Assembly (NCBI RefSeq): GCF_018336815.1
Contig: NZ_CP050497.1
Location: forward strand, 558,001-622,000
Direction: 5' to 3'
Origin: Treponema vincentii
Lineage (GTDB): Bacteria; Spirochaetota; Spirochaetia; Treponematales; Treponemataceae
Length of the DNA: 64,000 bases
In this document: one piece after another, positions 56,202-63,925 of the stretch
Layout of the letters: every line of letters starts with the position of its first letter
Position numbering within the stretch: position 1 is the stretch's first letter
The notes under the pieces: generated by a model
The model's database searches: none
Told to the model about the DNA's origin: nothing
Seen by the model: only the letters and a program-made list of their open reading frames with translations
Program-made: the position numbers and the translations under genes

Positions 56202-57134
56202 ATGTGGCATATTTTAACCTTAATTTTTCCCTATGTAATTGCATACACAATTCCTCTTTTGATTACTTCCCTCGGCGGATTATACAGCGAACGAAGCGGG
56301 GTTACCAACCTCGGCCTTGAAGGTTTGATGCTGATCGGAAGTTTTTCCGCAGCGGTAGTTATCAATTTACTGCAGCACTCCATCCCGGCAGGACTGGTTA
56401 TTCCGATCGGCTTGCTGGTTGCGGCTATAGCCGGCATTCTTTTTTCGCTGCTGCATGCGTTTGCATCGATTACGCTGAAAGCGGATCAGGTTATCAGCGG
56501 TACGGCCATCAACATGCTCGCCGCTGCGTTGACGATTTATATTGCCCGTACCGTAACGGGATCAGGCAACGTGCGTGTCGCAAGTATTATCCGGCAGGAC
56601 GTCCCCGGGCTTTCAAAAATCCCCGTATTGGGACCGCTTTTCTTTTCGCAAGCATACTGGAGTACGTGGCTGGTATTGGTAATATTGATTTTATCGTGGA
56701 TACTGCTGTATAAAACTTCATTCGGATTACGGCTACGTGCCTGCGGCGAGCATCCGTCCGCCGTTGCGAGCGCCGGTATCAATGTACACCGAATGCGGTA
56801 CTTCGCGGTATGTGCGAGCGGTGCGCTTTCCGCACTCGGCGGCGCTATTATCCTCGTAACCTATTCGGGAGAATTTAACGGCAGCGTAGACGGCCTCGGC
56901 TTTTTGGCCATCGCAGCATTAATCTTCGGTCAATGGAAGCCGTTCGGAATCCTCGGTGCAACCTTCTTCTTCGGCTTTGCCCGTACCGTAGCAAATGTCT
57001 CGCAGGTCATCCCCGCTTTAAGCGGTATACCGCCGGTATGGCTCAAGATATTCCCCTACCTTGTTACGCTGATAGCCCTCGTGCTGTTCAGTAAGAACTC
57101 CGCCGCTCCTAAAGCAAACGGCGAACCGTATTAA
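56202..57134 (+). CDS. pnrE: ABC transporter permease 2 (PnrE-like)
   Basis: 310 residues, AGGAGG 8 nt before the ATG, 3 bp after the previous stop. The same family, with SERSGVTNLGLEGLMLIG, LKADQVISGTAINMLAA, GLRLRACGEHPSAVASAGI and VDGLGFLAIAALIFGQWKP. Pairs with the previous permease. The operon ends at a palindrome at 57149. Confidence 0.92.
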   Translation: MWHILTLIFPYVIAYTIPLLITSLGGLYSERSGVTNLGLEGLMLIGSFSAAVVINLLQHSIPAGLVIPIGLLVAAIAGILFSLLHAFASITLKADQVISGTAINMLAAALTIYIARTVTGSGNVRVASIIRQDVPGLSKIPVLGPLFFSQAYWSTWLVLVILILSWILLYKTSFGLRLRACGEHPSAVASAGINVHRMRYFAVCASGALSALGGAIILVTYSGEFNGSVDGLGFLAIAALIFGQWKPFGILGATFFFGFARTVANVSQVIPALSGIPPVWLKIFPYLVTLIALVLFSKNSAAPKANGEPY

Positions 57135-57148
57135 AAAATTATCCCTTT

Positions 57149-57177
57149 ACACCCCGGCGCTCTACGTCGGGGGTGTT
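57149..57177 (+). repeat. ACACCCC...GGGGTGT palindrome, probable pnr terminator
   Basis: ACACCCCGGCG/CGTCGGGGGTGTT forms a GC-rich stem with a short T-rich tail. It is related to palindromes at 32678 and 59231. Confidence 0.6.
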
Positions 57178-57256
57178 GATTGATATAGATTTACAAAGAA
57201 ATTCAAAATATTACATCTTTTTTCACTTATTGATAACCTCATTTTCTGCCTCTTGC

Positions 57257-57328
57257 TCGGTTATGGTTTACACCTACATCCTCAACCGCGATGCTCTCGG
57301 GGTGCAGATTCCCATAGATAGGCAGTAA
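57257..57328 (+). pseudogene. C-terminal remnant of an integron-type tyrosine recombinase
   Basis: The frame SVMVYTYILNRDALGVQIP ending IDRQ-stop matches the very C-terminus of IntI-type recombinases, which typically read YTHVLNRGG-GV-SP-D, and keeps the catalytic Tyr in VYTYILNR. Nothing upstream (57181-57256) continues it, so the rest of the gene has been lost. It lies on the same strand as the cassettes that follow, the orientation recalled for T. denticola. Only about 24 codons remain, so the call is tentative. The remaining DNA up to 57480 shows no other gene. Confidence 0.5.
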
Positions 57329-57485
57329 TTTTTCTTTAATCTGTTTAGTGAAGATAGGCCTAATCCGGCTGTTGATGATGTGTTCCGGTGGGATACTATG
57401 GAAGAAAGATTAATTGCTTATCTTGTAGCAGTTTAGATTGCAAACGGGTAGTTTTTATGGTATTATGAGGAAAGGTCGAAAAGAT

Positions 57486-57523
57486 GTTAGGTTGATGGCG
57501 CAGTGCGCCACTTGCTGTTAGTA
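57486..57523 (+). other. attI/attC-like core site
   Basis: GTTAGGT at 57486-57492 fits the recombination core GTTRRRY. It is followed by GGCGC/GCGCC (57497-57509) and a second GTTAGTA (57517-57523). It lies between the recombinase remnant and the first cassette gene. Confidence 0.4.
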
Positions 57524-57581
57524 AGATAAATCTTCCGACAGATTTTCTCCAAAAAAGGAAATAAAATCATAGGAGGATTTT

Positions 57582-58076
57582 ATGAGAAAACTATTTTTAT
57601 ATCTTGCAATTTTAGCAAGTATTTTTTTTACAAGTTGTGCTACTAGATTAGGAACATTCACTGTTATATCGACCAAAAACATTGAGTGGAGTAGAGCAAA
57701 TGAATATCAAAGAAATAGCAATAGAGTTCTTGGCGAAGATGTTTGCCATATAGTTGTATTCGTTCCAACAAAAGGGAATATAACTATTGAAGATGCAGTC
57801 GATAATGCTTTAGGAAAAGTGCCTGGAGCTGTTGCTTTGGTTGATGCAGTTTTGCGTTCACAGTCCTTTTATATTCCATATGTCTATGGGAAACAAGCAT
57901 TTATAGTCGAGGGAAGTGCTTTAATTGATCCTAAGTTGGTCGCAAATGATGATAGTAATGAAACAATATACTATCATGGGTATTATGATAAAAACAAGGA
58001 GTTTAAGCTATCAAAAATTGAAAAAACTCAGTTTGATAGTATTCAAAAAGATATAGCCCAAAAAGCTTTAGATTAA
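57582..58076 (+). CDS. Cassette-borne lipoprotein of unknown function
   Basis: 164 residues with AGGAGG 8 nt before the ATG. It has a lipoprotein signal: MRKLFLYLAILASIFFTSC (Cys19). The mature sequence (LGTFTVISTKNIEWSR...) resembles small TRL-like lipoproteins of treponemes, but I cannot assign a function. Base use is AT-rich compared with the core genes. Two hairpins follow the stop (58076-58105 and 58114-58136). Confidence 0.75.
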   Translation: MRKLFLYLAILASIFFTSCATRLGTFTVISTKNIEWSRANEYQRNSNRVLGEDVCHIVVFVPTKGNITIEDAVDNALGKVPGAVALVDAVLRSQSFYIPYVYGKQAFIVEGSALIDPKLVANDDSNETIYYHGYYDKNKEFKLSKIEKTQFDSIQKDIAQKALD

Positions 58077-58113
58077 TATTTAGCCAAGTTCATCTTGGCT
58101 GAATATTTTGTAC

Positions 58114-58136
58114 GGCGGGGCAATCCCGCCTTTTTT
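58114..58136 (+). terminator. Rho-independent terminator
   Basis: GGCGGG pairs with CCCGCC across CAAT, followed by TTTTTT. Preceded by a TTTAGCCAAG/CTTGGCTGAA hairpin. Confidence 0.85.
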
Positions 58137-58205
58137 ATAATATACTTGTAAACATACTTGATTTTTGCGATAAAATGTTATACTTTTATACTAAGAGGTG
58201 CGAAA

Positions 58206-58427
58206 ATGCCGCAATTATCATTGTATGTTACGCAAGAGCAGTTTCTCAAAATTGAAAACGAAGCTCATGCAGAAAAAATGTCGCTTTCAAAATGGGTTGT
58301 AAGCAAAATTATGGAAAGGATAGAACCGCATTATCCGGAGGGCTGGGCTGATTTGTTCGGTTCTGTTTCAGATTCGTCATTTACCAGACCGGATCAACCA
58401 AAACTTGGAATGCGAGAGGCTTTTTAA
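58206..58427 (+). CDS. Antitoxin of VapBC pair 1
   Basis: 73 residues from ATG 58206 (AAGAGGTG upstream; the open frame starts earlier, at 58158, without a ribosome site). It starts MPQLSLYVTQEQFLKIENEA, looks like a ribbon-helix-helix DNA-binding N-terminus, and ends with a flexible tail that would wrap the toxin. Its stop shares bases with the toxin start (TAATG). Such pairs repress their own promoter. Confidence 0.75.
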   Translation: MPQLSLYVTQEQFLKIENEAHAEKMSLSKWVVSKIMERIEPHYPEGWADLFGSVSDSSFTRPDQPKLGMREAF

Positions 58428-58828
58428 TGTATTTTGTAGACTCAAACACTTGCATTTACTTTATGAATGGAAAGTATCCGTCTGTTCGAGAAAAATTCTT
58501 GTCAGTTTCACCAAAAGAGATAAAAATTTCTTCAGTAGTAAAAGGAGAGCTTTTGCTGGGTGCATTTAAAAGCAAGACAAGAGAAAAGACTACAGAGAAA
58601 GTGGAAAAATTTTTAAAGCCGTTTGAAATTGTGGATTTTACAGACAAAATGTCTTACGACTATGCAGAAATCCGAAAAGATTTGGAGCATGCAGGTACAC
58701 TGATAGGTGCAAATGATTTGCTTATTGCCGCCGCCGCACTGCATGAAAAAGCGACTCTTATTACTCACAATACGAATGAATTTTCAAGAGTAACCGATTT
58801 GAAAATTGAAGATTGGGTAGAAGAATGA
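58427..58828 (+). CDS. vapC: PIN-domain toxin (VapC), pair 1
   Basis: 133 residues. The PIN acidic residues are in place: Asp5 (FVDSNTCIYF), Glu41 (VVKGELLLGA) and Asp97 (GANDLLIAAAALH), with THNTNEFSRV near the end. VapC cleaves tRNA or rRNA when freed of the antitoxin. It ends 4 bp before an attC-like site, as is usual in integron cassettes. Confidence 0.88.
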   Translation: MYFVDSNTCIYFMNGKYPSVREKFLSVSPKEIKISSVVKGELLLGAFKSKTREKTTEKVEKFLKPFEIVDFTDKMSYDYAEIRKDLEHAGTLIGANDLLIAAAALHEKATLITHNTNEFSRVTDLKIEDWVEE

Positions 58829-58831
58829 AAA

Positions 58832-58897
58832 CCTAACACCGTTTTCAAAGCCGACAGCGCAGGCAAGCTGCGTTGCGGTTTAAAACGCAAGTTAGAA
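58832..58897 (+). other. attC-like site 1
   Basis: CCTAAC (58832) and GTTAGAA (58891-58897) are complementary outer cores. Inside, GTTTT/AAAAC, CCG/CGG and GCGCAG/CTGCG pair with a GCAA tip and unpaired bulges. This interrupted palindrome of 66 bp is the form of a folded attC site. Confidence 0.6.
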
Positions 58898-58977
58898 CGA
58901 CATATTGCTGACATTTTTCTACAAATTCCTAGATATTATGATAAAATTATGATATTATCTTGATAATGGAGATTCGT

Positions 58978-59271
58978 ATGATGCACATTAGACCTGTTTC
59001 AGATCTGCGTAATAAATTTTCAGAAATAGAAAATATAGTTTCAGCAAACAGAAGTCCTGTATTCCTTACAAAAAATGGTTATGGCTCTATGGTTGTGATG
59101 AGTCTTGATTTGTACGAAAGCCTTACACATACTATTGAAAGCCAACTTAATGAAGCGGATACTCAAGCGGCATCAACAAATGCTCGTCTTTCGCATGAAG
59201 AAGTTTTTTCTCATATCCGTTCTCAAATCAACAACCCCGACGCAGAGCATCGGGGTATGTTGTTCTCATAA
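58978..59271 (+). CDS. Phd/YefM-type antitoxin with altered C-terminus
   Basis: 97 residues from ATG 58978 (GGAG 6 nt upstream). It starts with MMHIRPVSDLRNKFSEIENI and the Phd fold VFLTKNGYGSMVVMSLDLY. After THARLSHEEVF-SHIRSQI the last residues (NNPDAEHRGMLFS) are encoded by a palindromic repeat, so the natural end has been replaced. The partner toxin downstream is only a fragment. Confidence 0.75.
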   Translation: MMHIRPVSDLRNKFSEIENIVSANRSPVFLTKNGYGSMVVMSLDLYESLTHTIESQLNEADTQAASTNARLSHEEVFSHIRSQINNPDAEHRGMLFS

Positions 59272-59330
59272 GATGGTTGCAGTCGGGCTTTAATACCCTG
59301 AGTTGCGGCGCAGAGCGCCGGAGTATTAAA
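59231..59330. repeat. Two palindromes replacing the end of the antitoxin and start of the toxin
   Basis: ACCCCGA/TCGGGGT (59234-59256) and TTTAATAC/GTATTAAA with an inner GGCGC/GCGCC (59289-59330). Both carry the CGCAGAGC loop and resemble those at 32678 and 57149. Confidence 0.6.
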
Positions 59331-59337
59331 CCCTCCG

Positions 59338-59460
59338 CACGAATATCCGTATAGAAAGATTAATGTAGGCAATTATACGGTTTGGTATGTGGTAATTGAT
59401 CATATAATGGAAGTGAGACGAATTTTATATTCACGGAGGGATGAAGAGACTTTGATTTAA
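59338..59460 (+). pseudogene. C-terminal fragment of a RelE/ParE-type toxin
   Basis: 40 codons: EYPYRKINVGNYTVWYVVID, then HIMEVRRILYSRRDEETLI-stop. The basic strand VRRILYSRRD matches the RelE/ParE end. The first half of the gene is missing where the palindromes begin. It was presumably the partner of the Phd-type antitoxin. Confidence 0.65.
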
Positions 59461-59492
59461 AAATAGCGACTTTACACCGATTGAGGAATAAA

Positions 59493-59933
59493 ATGGACAA
59501 GAAACTAATTGAGTTTTTAATAAAAGCTAAACAGAAAACGTATGCAGGAAAAGGATCTGAAACGGTTTCTTCAAGAGAAAAATCACATGACTTAGTATAT
59601 CGTGAAAATAATTTTATGTATTATGATACCTATCTTGGCGGGGAAAAATTTGCCGGAGAAGAAGCTCTTTGGATTGCAGATAATCCGTATTGGAGCATGA
59701 ATTATATTGGACGTGTGACTGGAGAAAATTTTAATGTAGATTTTTTGAAGGAAGCATTATTGAATGTTCCTTTTGAAAAACCGTTTAGAGGTCCGGAAAA
59801 ATATGAAGACGGTAGTTATGAATATAAATGTTCTATAAATGGGAATTTTGATTGGTTTCAAGGGAAAGAAATAATAAGTTTCTGCGGAAAAGAAGTTTAT
59901 GAATGTTATTTTCATGGCGGGTTGATAAAGTAG
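59493..59933 (+). CDS. DUF5680 domain protein
   Basis: 146 residues from ATG 59493 (GAGGAATAAA just upstream). It starts MDKKLIEFLIKAKQKTYAGK and carries SHDLVYRENNFMYYDTYLGG, WSMNYIGRVTGENF, and FDWFQGKEIISFCGKEVYECYFHGG. The DUF5680 family is common in mobile and cassette DNA and has no known function. The gene ends 4 bp from an attC-like site. Confidence 0.8.
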   Translation: MDKKLIEFLIKAKQKTYAGKGSETVSSREKSHDLVYRENNFMYYDTYLGGEKFAGEEALWIADNPYWSMNYIGRVTGENFNVDFLKEALLNVPFEKPFRGPEKYEDGSYEYKCSINGNFDWFQGKEIISFCGKEVYECYFHGGLIK

Positions 59934-59937
59934 AAGC

Positions 59938-60080
59938 GTTCTAACACCCCCTTCAACGCTGACATTTGTTTTGTCACGAAACTTGCTTGGGCGGTCGCCT
60001 CTGGCTCCCTTTTTATGCAACTTTCGCGCCAACTTTGCCGCCGCTTTGCGCGACGGCAAAGGCACAAATGCAGGTTAAGC
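59938..60080 (+). other. attC-like site 2
   Basis: It starts GTTCTAACACCCCC (59938) and ends AATGCAGGTTAAGC (60080). CATTTGT near the left end pairs with ACAAATG near the right, and an inner TTTGCCG/CGGCAAA stem lies at about 60030-60063. The end segments are shared with the sites at 61620 and 63425. Confidence 0.55.
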
Positions 60081-60208
60081 AGATTTCAAAACTTGTTCAG
60101 AGAATCAAAGAGTTATAAGTCCTTCGGACGGTCATAGAGATGTCTTTATTCACGAGTAGTAAAAAATATGAAATATAAATTGCAAGAGGTATTGCCCCAA
60201 AAAGGATT

Positions 60209-60818
60209 TTATGCTATCCGCTGATACGAGCGTTCTTTATACTGCTTTTCTAATATATCGATTGTTTTGACAATCGTTTCCGGTTTCTTATTGGGTATCT
60301 TAACTATCAGTTCTTTCCTTGTTACCCGTTCGGTAAGGACTTGCAGACAAGCTTTGCCTTTACCTACCACTTGCATCCATTTCCCAGTGCAAATGCTCAC
60401 TGAAAAGGTCAGCCTCTGCGCTTTTATTTCTCCTATAGCCGCATCTGGAGAGAACTTATCGTCTGCAATACGCTTCTCTAAATGCTTCAACAGTGCCTGA
60501 TCGCCTTTAATCTTTAAGTCACGTCCTTTCCATAGTTTCTTGCGCTCAGCATATTCTTGTCCTCTTTTTGCAGAATAAAAGACTTTTTCAAGATAATCGG
60601 GTACCTGAGGGTTGCGGCTGAGGTATGTATTTTCAATACGTTTGCAGACGGTGCCTTTTTTTATTTCCCGCTCAATAGTTCTTCTATCCCGCTGTAAGGT
60701 CTCTAGCTATTTGTTTTGGCTTGAACTCTTCTTTTAATAAGAGTTCAATACTGTAGCGCTCTCTTTCGCTCAAGTATGTCCGCGTTCTTCTTTTTGTACT
60801 ACTATCAAGACGGTTCAT
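60209..60818 (-). mobile_element. IS30-family transposase remnant
   Basis: The ATG at 60818 has AGGAGG upstream and MNRLDSSTKRRTRTYLSERE, then LLLKEEFKPKQIARDLTAG, the IS30 helix-turn-helix. The frame breaks near 60690. The next frame continues through DDKFSPDAAIGEIKAQ and SVSICT, then jumps to a shortened WMQVVGKGKACLQVLTER, so about 80-100 residues with catalytic Asp are deleted. The C-terminus is also missing. It cannot be active. No terminal inverted repeats are clear. Confidence 0.75.
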
Positions 60819-60865
60819 CTGTTCCTCCTATTATCTTGTTTCACAAACTCATTATAATGGTTTTT

Positions 60866-60889
60866 CGGTTCAGGTGAACCGTTTTTTTT
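60866..60889 (+). terminator. Rho-independent terminator
   Basis: CGGTTCA/TGAACCG with T8 after it, reading on the plus strand. Confidence 0.7.
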
Positions 60890-60997
60890 CTCCTTTTTTG
60901 GGCATTTTATTTTACAACTTACCGTAAAAGATACTATACTGTATTTTCCTTGCGATTACACACTATTATGTGTATAATATATGTGTGGAGGTTTAGT

Positions 60998-61195
60998 ATG
61001 GCTACGAATCTTGCAATAAGCGAAACACTTCTCGAAACGGCCTATAAGATAGGCGGTTACCATTCAAAGAAAGAAACAGTGAATACAGCCTTAAAGGAGT
61101 TTATCCAAAGGCGGCAATCGGAAGAACTGATACAAATGTTTGGCCAGATAGAATATGATTCAGACTATGATTACAAAAAAATGAGAAGCAGATGA
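60998..61195 (+). CDS. VapB-type antitoxin, pair 2
   Basis: 65 residues from ATG 60998 (GGAGG upstream). It starts MATNLAISETLLETAYKIGG and has KKETVNTALKEFIQRRQSEE, the VapB DUF2191 pattern, and an acidic toxin-binding tail (IEYDSDYDYKKM). Overlaps the toxin start by 4 bp. Confidence 0.85.
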   Translation: MATNLAISETLLETAYKIGGYHSKKETVNTALKEFIQRRQSEELIQMFGQIEYDSDYDYKKMRSR

Positions 61196-61626
61196 ATTTT
61201 ATACTTGTAGATACATCGGTGTGGTCATTGATTCTCAGAAAAAGAGAGCTTTGTCAAAAAGACAAAAATCTTGAATTGTATTTGATCAATCTGATACGAA
61301 ATGGATGTGTGATAATGCTTGGCCCGATACGTCAAGAAATTTTAAGCGGCATTTCTGATTTAAATACCTTTATAGTTCTGAGGCAGAGGCTTGAAACATT
61401 TTCAGACTTTGAAATAACAACAAAGGATTATGAGACAGCTGCTGAATATTTTAATCTTTGCCGGAAACATGGGTTACAAGGTTCTCATATTGATTATTTA
61501 ATTTGTAGCGTAGCAGTGAATAATAACTTTTCTATACTTTCTTTAGATAAGGATTTTTGGAATTATAAAAAATATATTGATATAGATATTATTAATGAAA
61601 ATAAATGGGATATAGAAACGTTCTAA
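61192..61626 (+). CDS. vapC: PIN-domain toxin (VapC), pair 2
   Basis: 144 residues, of a different branch from pair 1. Acidic residues: Asp7 (ILVDTSVWSLIL), Glu49 (GPIRQEILSG), Asp101 (GSHIDYLICSVA) and Asp119/121 (SLDKDFW). The stop codon TAA is the middle of the attC core GTTCTAAC, so the gene and the recombination site share bases. Confidence 0.9.
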   Translation: MNFILVDTSVWSLILRKRELCQKDKNLELYLINLIRNGCVIMLGPIRQEILSGISDLNTFIVLRQRLETFSDFEITTKDYETAAEYFNLCRKHGLQGSHIDYLICSVAVNNNFSILSLDKDFWNYKKYIDIDIINENKWDIETF

Positions 61627-61883
61627 CACCCGCTTCAACACTGACAAAAGCCTTTGTCATGTAAATTGCTTGTGTCGCTGCGCCGCTAAAGCGGCTACGC
61701 TTCTTTTATGCAATTTCCACGCCAAACCCTATACGGGCACGGCAATGCAGGTTCAACGGGCGGTGGAACATCCGCCCGTCGTCAAGCGCACAGCGCCGTC
61801 CAACACGCAAATTAAGCTGACGGCGAAGCTCAAAAGCCTTACGGCCTTCTCGCTTCTTGCAGCTTATCCGCCGCCTGTTATGC
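61620..61883 (+). other. attC-like site 3 (long or composite)
   Basis: It starts GTTCTAACACCCGC and ends CCGCCGCCTGTTATGC (61877-61883 = GTTATGC core). An internal GCAATGCAGGTTCAAC near 61760 looks like another right end, and CGGGCGG/CCGCCCG follows. The 264 bp may be two fused sites. The starting block ACTGACA is shared with sites 2 and 4. Confidence 0.5.
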
Positions 61884-61912
61884 TCACACGCCTGAATGCG
61901 TTGCAGTAATAT

Positions 61913-62359
61913 ATGGAAGAATTTGTGTCTGAAAAATTTGATGAAAAGAAAAAAGTTAAAGCAAGTGAAAAATTTGAAGGATTTAAATCATATCAATATA
62001 CAGATAATGATTTTGAAAAAGTATTTAAAAATGAAGAAAAGATTAAAGAAAAAGTAAAAAAAGGAAATTTTGGAGAATATGCTGATTATATACCACTTTT
62101 CTTTGAAATGTTGAAAGATGTTTTTTCTGGAAAATATAAAGAAGTTCCTGTAGGTGCTATTGCTGCAATAATATGTACACTTTTGTATATTTTATCCCCA
62201 ATTGATTTAATTTTAGATATTATCCCTGTAATTGGATGGCTTGATGATATTTTTATTTTAGGATTATGTATTCCATTTGTAAAAGGTGATTTGGATAAGT
62301 ATAAAACATGGAAACAGAATTCGAAAATATTAGACGAAGAATATGCCGAGGAAAAATAG
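61913..62359 (+). CDS. YkvA-family (DUF1232) membrane protein
   Basis: 148 residues. The charged N-terminal half (EKFDEKKKVKASEKFEGF) is followed by one or two hydrophobic helices and the DUF1232 signature LYILSPIDLILDIIPVIGWL, DDIFILGLCI. The function of the family is unknown. AT-rich, cassette-like base use. No clear ribosome site before the ATG; it starts 30 bp after the attC-like core. Confidence 0.8.
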   Translation: MEEFVSEKFDEKKKVKASEKFEGFKSYQYTDNDFEKVFKNEEKIKEKVKKGNFGEYADYIPLFFEMLKDVFSGKYKEVPVGAIAAIICTLLYILSPIDLILDIIPVIGWLDDIFILGLCIPFVKGDLDKYKTWKQNSKILDEEYAEEK

Positions 62360-62363
62360 AAAT

Positions 62364-63425
62364 ATGGAAATGATCGGAAATAATACTTACCAACTTCCTA
62401 CTATCCAAGTTTTACCTGATACTGAAGAACGCAAGAATCGAAAAGAAATAGGTTCTGCAAATATGCTTATTAATCAAATTCCCAATATGATTACAGCAGA
62501 GCAGTTATCAAAATCTTACAAAGTTATTTTTCCTAAAGGCGTTACAGGAACATTAATGGAAATTAAAAATGGAACAAATGCTGGCTTAAATACAACTAGT
62601 ATAATTGATGGCTCTGGTAGAATTGTTGGACAAGAGGGATTGCAATCATTATCAAATTTAGTATCTCCGTTAGCAGTTTTTTCAGTGGTTTCAATGATTA
62701 CCGGTCAATATTTTATGGCTCAAATCAATCAATCGATAAAAGCTCTTACGGAAAATATCGAAGAAGTCCAGCATCAGATTGATACAACACAAGAAGCTTT
62801 GATTTTTTCTTCAACAATATTTCTGCAAGAAATAAAAAATGATTAGACTATAATCTTAGAATTAGAGACTTATAGAAATTCTATTATTTCAAATATAATT
62901 ACAACAATAAACAATCTAACTTCACAAATCTATTATTTTGAAAATAGATTAAATTCAAAAATAAATGAATTAAAAATATTGTTAGAAAGAAATAAAATAG
63001 CAGATGGTTCACTTAGAAATGAATTGGGAAGAAATAAAGATTTCTTGAAACTTGCATATGAAACTCGAAGTTGTTTAAAATTGATTGTTCTTTTCTTGTC
63101 TTCAAGTATTACAGAAAAAAATGCTGAAGATATAAAGTCTGTATTAAATACAGATGATGATGTTCTCTTTTTAAACACAGTAAAACAGTTAGACTACAAA
63201 ATTGATATTATAATTCATCAATTAAAAAATGCTTCAAATATAAAAATGCAACAACAAGTAATTGAAATAAAATCAATAATTACAGGTATTAGAGAAATAA
63301 CTCGGGACAGGTATAATAATTCTATAAAAGCTAATATTGAAAGTACAATCGAAAATATAAGAGAGTTAGATTCTAATGGAAAGATATTTTATATTGAACG
63401 TGACAAATTATATATTGAAGAATAG
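62364..63425 (+). pseudogene. Cassette gene of unknown function with an in-frame TAG
   Basis: From ATG 62364 the frame codes 160 residues with a KVIFPKGVTGTLMEIKNGTN block and a hydrophobic SMITGQYFMAQIN stretch, then coiled coil, and stops at TAG 62844-62846. The same frame continues TIILELETYRNSI for about 190 helical residues to ERDKLYIEE-stop. The whole looks like one 353-residue protein with a membrane-active or soluble coiled-coil tail. The first block resembles proteins of unknown function in other bacteria. I do not know its role. It ends at the attC-like core (GAATAG-CATAAC). Confidence 0.65.
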
Positions 63426-63571
63426 CATAACACCCCTCTTCAATACTGACATTTGTTTTGTCACGAAAGTTGCTTGCTGTGTCTATACGGCACCGCAACT
63501 TTCTCGCCAACTTTGTCTTACGCTTCGCGACAGCAAAGGCGCAAATGCAGCTTATCCGCCGCCCGTTATGT
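63425..63571 (+). other. attC-like site 4
   Basis: It starts CATAACACCCC (63426) and ends CCGCCGCCCGTTATGT (63565-63571). CATAAC/GTTATG and CATTTG/CAAATG pair. This is the best complete example: the left core touches the stop codon of the previous gene. Downstream 63572-63811 has no gene that I can support. Confidence 0.65.
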
Positions 63572-63811
63572 GACCAGCCTATCAGCAAGCAGTAATAGAT
63601 CTATTCAGAATGCTATACCAAAGACGCGATCATGTAGATGATTTAAAAAACTCTATTTTTGCAAGAAAATGAATTATACATCTAAGGAAGTGCTGATTAA
63701 AGCGAGGAGCGCATTTACGGCTTATATGCATTCTGTTTGCGAAATTCACTCCATACGAACACTGGAGGAAAGCTCCTGCATCTGAAATATTCCAAGTGGC
63801 AGGCTTCCTTT

Positions 63812-63840
63812 TTGACATTTCCCCGATTTCGCTATATACT
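63812..63840 (+). promoter_or_regulatory. Promoter of ackA
   Basis: TTGACA (63812-63817), 17-bp spacer, TATACT (63835-63840), 85 bp before the ATG. Confidence 0.75.
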
Positions 63841-63925
63841 GAACACTCATAGATGATAGGAGCTCTTTAAAGAGAGAAAGTCTATCGGTATTCTACATTT
63901 ATTATCAATAAACAGGAGTTTTTTC

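Noticed and set aside
61670-61909. 79-codon plus-strand frame
   Set aside because: It lies entirely within the attC-like site 3, with low-complexity Pro/Ala/Arg composition and no ribosome site.
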